From NCBI GenBank assembly GCA_019420905.1, contig JAHZGH010000013.1, forward strand, positions 1 to 64,000: a stretch of 64,000 bases of DNA, written 5' to 3'. The stretch comes from Succinivibrionaceae bacterium (GTDB lineage Bacteria; Pseudomonadota; Gammaproteobacteria; Enterobacterales; Succinivibrionaceae). The notes beneath the pieces were generated by a model. That model made no database searches. It saw nothing but the letters and a program-made list of their open reading frames with translations, and was not told the origin of the DNA. Position 1 is the stretch's first letter. Each line of letters opens with the position of its first letter. A program made the position numbers and the translations under genes. Of this stretch, positions 63,109 to 64,000 are shown piece by piece.

Positions 63109-64000
63109 TTAGGAACGTAGAGTAGCGCCTAATTCCTTATTGCAGGCTTTAACAATATCCTCTACTAAAGCATCAGTTTGTTTATCTTCTAAAGTTCTAT
63201 TTGGATCTTGAACAATAACGCCTAATGCAATACTGCGCTTATCCTCACCTAAAAACTCGCCTTCAAAGACATCAAAAATTACAACCTGCTTTACTAAACT
63301 TCCTCCAATCTTACGGATTAGTGAGCATAAATCAGCTGCTTTAACATCTTTGTTAACTACAAAGGCCAAGTCTCGTCTTACCGCAGGGAATTTAGAAATA
63401 TCTTCATACACAGGAACCTTACGCTTGCAAATTGCCTCACACTTAATTTCAAAAACAGCCACGGACTGTTTGATACCTAGTTCCTTTTGTGCATGAGGAT
63501 GCAACATTCCCACATATCCTACACACTCGCCATTTAAGTAAATATCAGCACTTTGTCCAGGATGTAAGGCCTGATTACTACTGCGGCGGAATTCAAAATC
63601 CTGAGCCTTACAAGTAATGCCTAATATATTTTCTACATCACCTTTGATATCAAAGAAATCTACACTATGAGCATTTTGATTCCATGATTCTTCATTTACT
63701 GTACCTACAGCTACGCCAGCTACCATACGCTCCTGCAATACGCCATTTTCTGCATCAGGACAAATAATATAGCGTAAGCCTTGCTCAAATAAACGAATAC
63801 GTTTCTGCTGACGGTTTAAATTATAGCGGCAGGCTAAAATTAGACCAGGAACTAAGCTTGTGCGCATAGCTGAGAGCTCAGGAGAAATTGGCATGGTTAA
63901 CATTAAAGGCTTAATGTCAGAAAAAACCTTTAATACCTGAGGATCGGTAAAAGAATAAGTAATGGCTTCGTTATATCCTAAAGATACTAAAGCATTCTGA
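63109..64000 (-). CDS. pheT: Phenylalanine--tRNA ligase subunit beta, 3' part
   Basis: Only the C-terminal part (about 297 residues) of the roughly 800-residue beta subunit is present; the gene runs off the right edge. Matching blocks are LGYNEAITYSFTDPQVL at the edge, PISPELSAMRTSLVPGLI, YNLNRQQKRIRLFEQGLRY, and the C-terminal anticodon-binding domain (KFPAVRRDLAFVVNKDV, DVFEGEFLGEDKRSIALGV) that contacts tRNA-Phe. The ATG at 63903 is internal, not the start. It lies 15 bases upstream of xseB; ihfA, which follows pheT in E. coli, is absent here. Confidence 0.95.
   Translation of the reverse strand, partial: QNALVSLGYNEAITYSFTDPQVLKVFSDIKPLMLTMPISPELSAMRTSLVPGLILACRYNLNRQQKRIRLFEQGLRYIICPDAENGVLQERMVAGVAVGTVNEESWNQNAHSVDFFDIKGDVENILGITCKAQDFEFRRSSNQALHPGQSADIYLNGECVGYVGMLHPHAQKELGIKQSVAVFEIKCEAICKRKVPVYEDISKFPAVRRDLAFVVNKDVKAADLCSLIRKIGGSLVKQVVIFDVFEGEFLGEDKRSIALGVIVQDPNRTLEDKQTDALVEDIVKACNKELGATLRS

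Overview
The window is a stretch of core chromosome from a low-GC gammaproteobacterium. The evidence is the lipid A genes (lpxA, lpxB, lpxD), bamA and skp, lptF and lptG, the gene order rpsB-tsf-pyrH-frr-uppS-cdsA-dxr-rseP-bamA-skp-lpxD-fabZ-lpxA-lpxB-rnhB-accA-tilS, the order map-glnD-dapD, and a complete nqrABCDEF operon. The ValS, AccA, DapD, RpsT and NqrA sequences align closely with Escherichia/Vibrio homologues as I remember them. The AT-rich sequence and this gene content would fit a host-associated anaerobe of the Succinivibrionaceae/Aeromonadales type. That placement is an inference. I saw no IS element, prophage, CRISPR array or plasmid function.

Layout. 0-10 kb is accessory: an operon nfsB / TSCPD protein / nagA, then galM, an AGCS amino-acid:Na+ symporter, a MATE transporter, tRNA-Leu(CAA), lptG, and a divergent pair made of an IclR regulator and a DapA/NanA-superfamily protein. 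10-24.5 kb holds mltG-tmk-holB-lptF, valS, an O-acetylhomoserine sulfhydrylase, and ribF-ileS-lspA-ispH. 24.7-28 kb holds rpsT, an orphan MglB-like binding protein and gnd. 28-45 kb is the long minus-strand translation/envelope superoperon from rpsB to tilS. 45.6-50 kb is map-glnD-dapD on the plus strand. 50-58 kb is an unrecognised 617-residue secreted protein beside the Na+-NQR operon. 58-64 kb holds ampG, yajQ, dxs, ispA, xseB and the 3' part of pheT.

How the genes work together. Dxs, Dxr, IspH, IspA and UppS cover much of the route from pyruvate/glyceraldehyde-3-phosphate to undecaprenyl diphosphate. That lipid carrier supports peptidoglycan, which MltG and AmpG cut and recycle. LpxA, LpxD, LpxB and FabZ make lipid A precursors, LptF/LptG export LPS, and Skp/BamA/RseP/LspA handle outer-membrane and lipoproteins. 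Na+-NQR makes a sodium gradient that the AGCS symporter, and possibly the MATE pump, could use.

The observations most worth checking are: (1) lptF and lptG, normally adjacent, are separated by a terminator and an IclR/DapA-like module; (2) that DapA-like protein has histidine exactly where the Schiff-base lysine should be; (3) the nqr operon begins with a short leader that can form competing RNA structures; (4) the 617-residue cysteine-rich exported protein has no family I recognise; (5) a possible small RNA with its own terminator lies between rpsT and the MglB-like gene; (6) a palindrome resembling gluconate-repressor sites lies upstream of gnd. Several start codons were moved from the longest reading frame because a better ribosome binding site or family alignment supports a later ATG or GTG.
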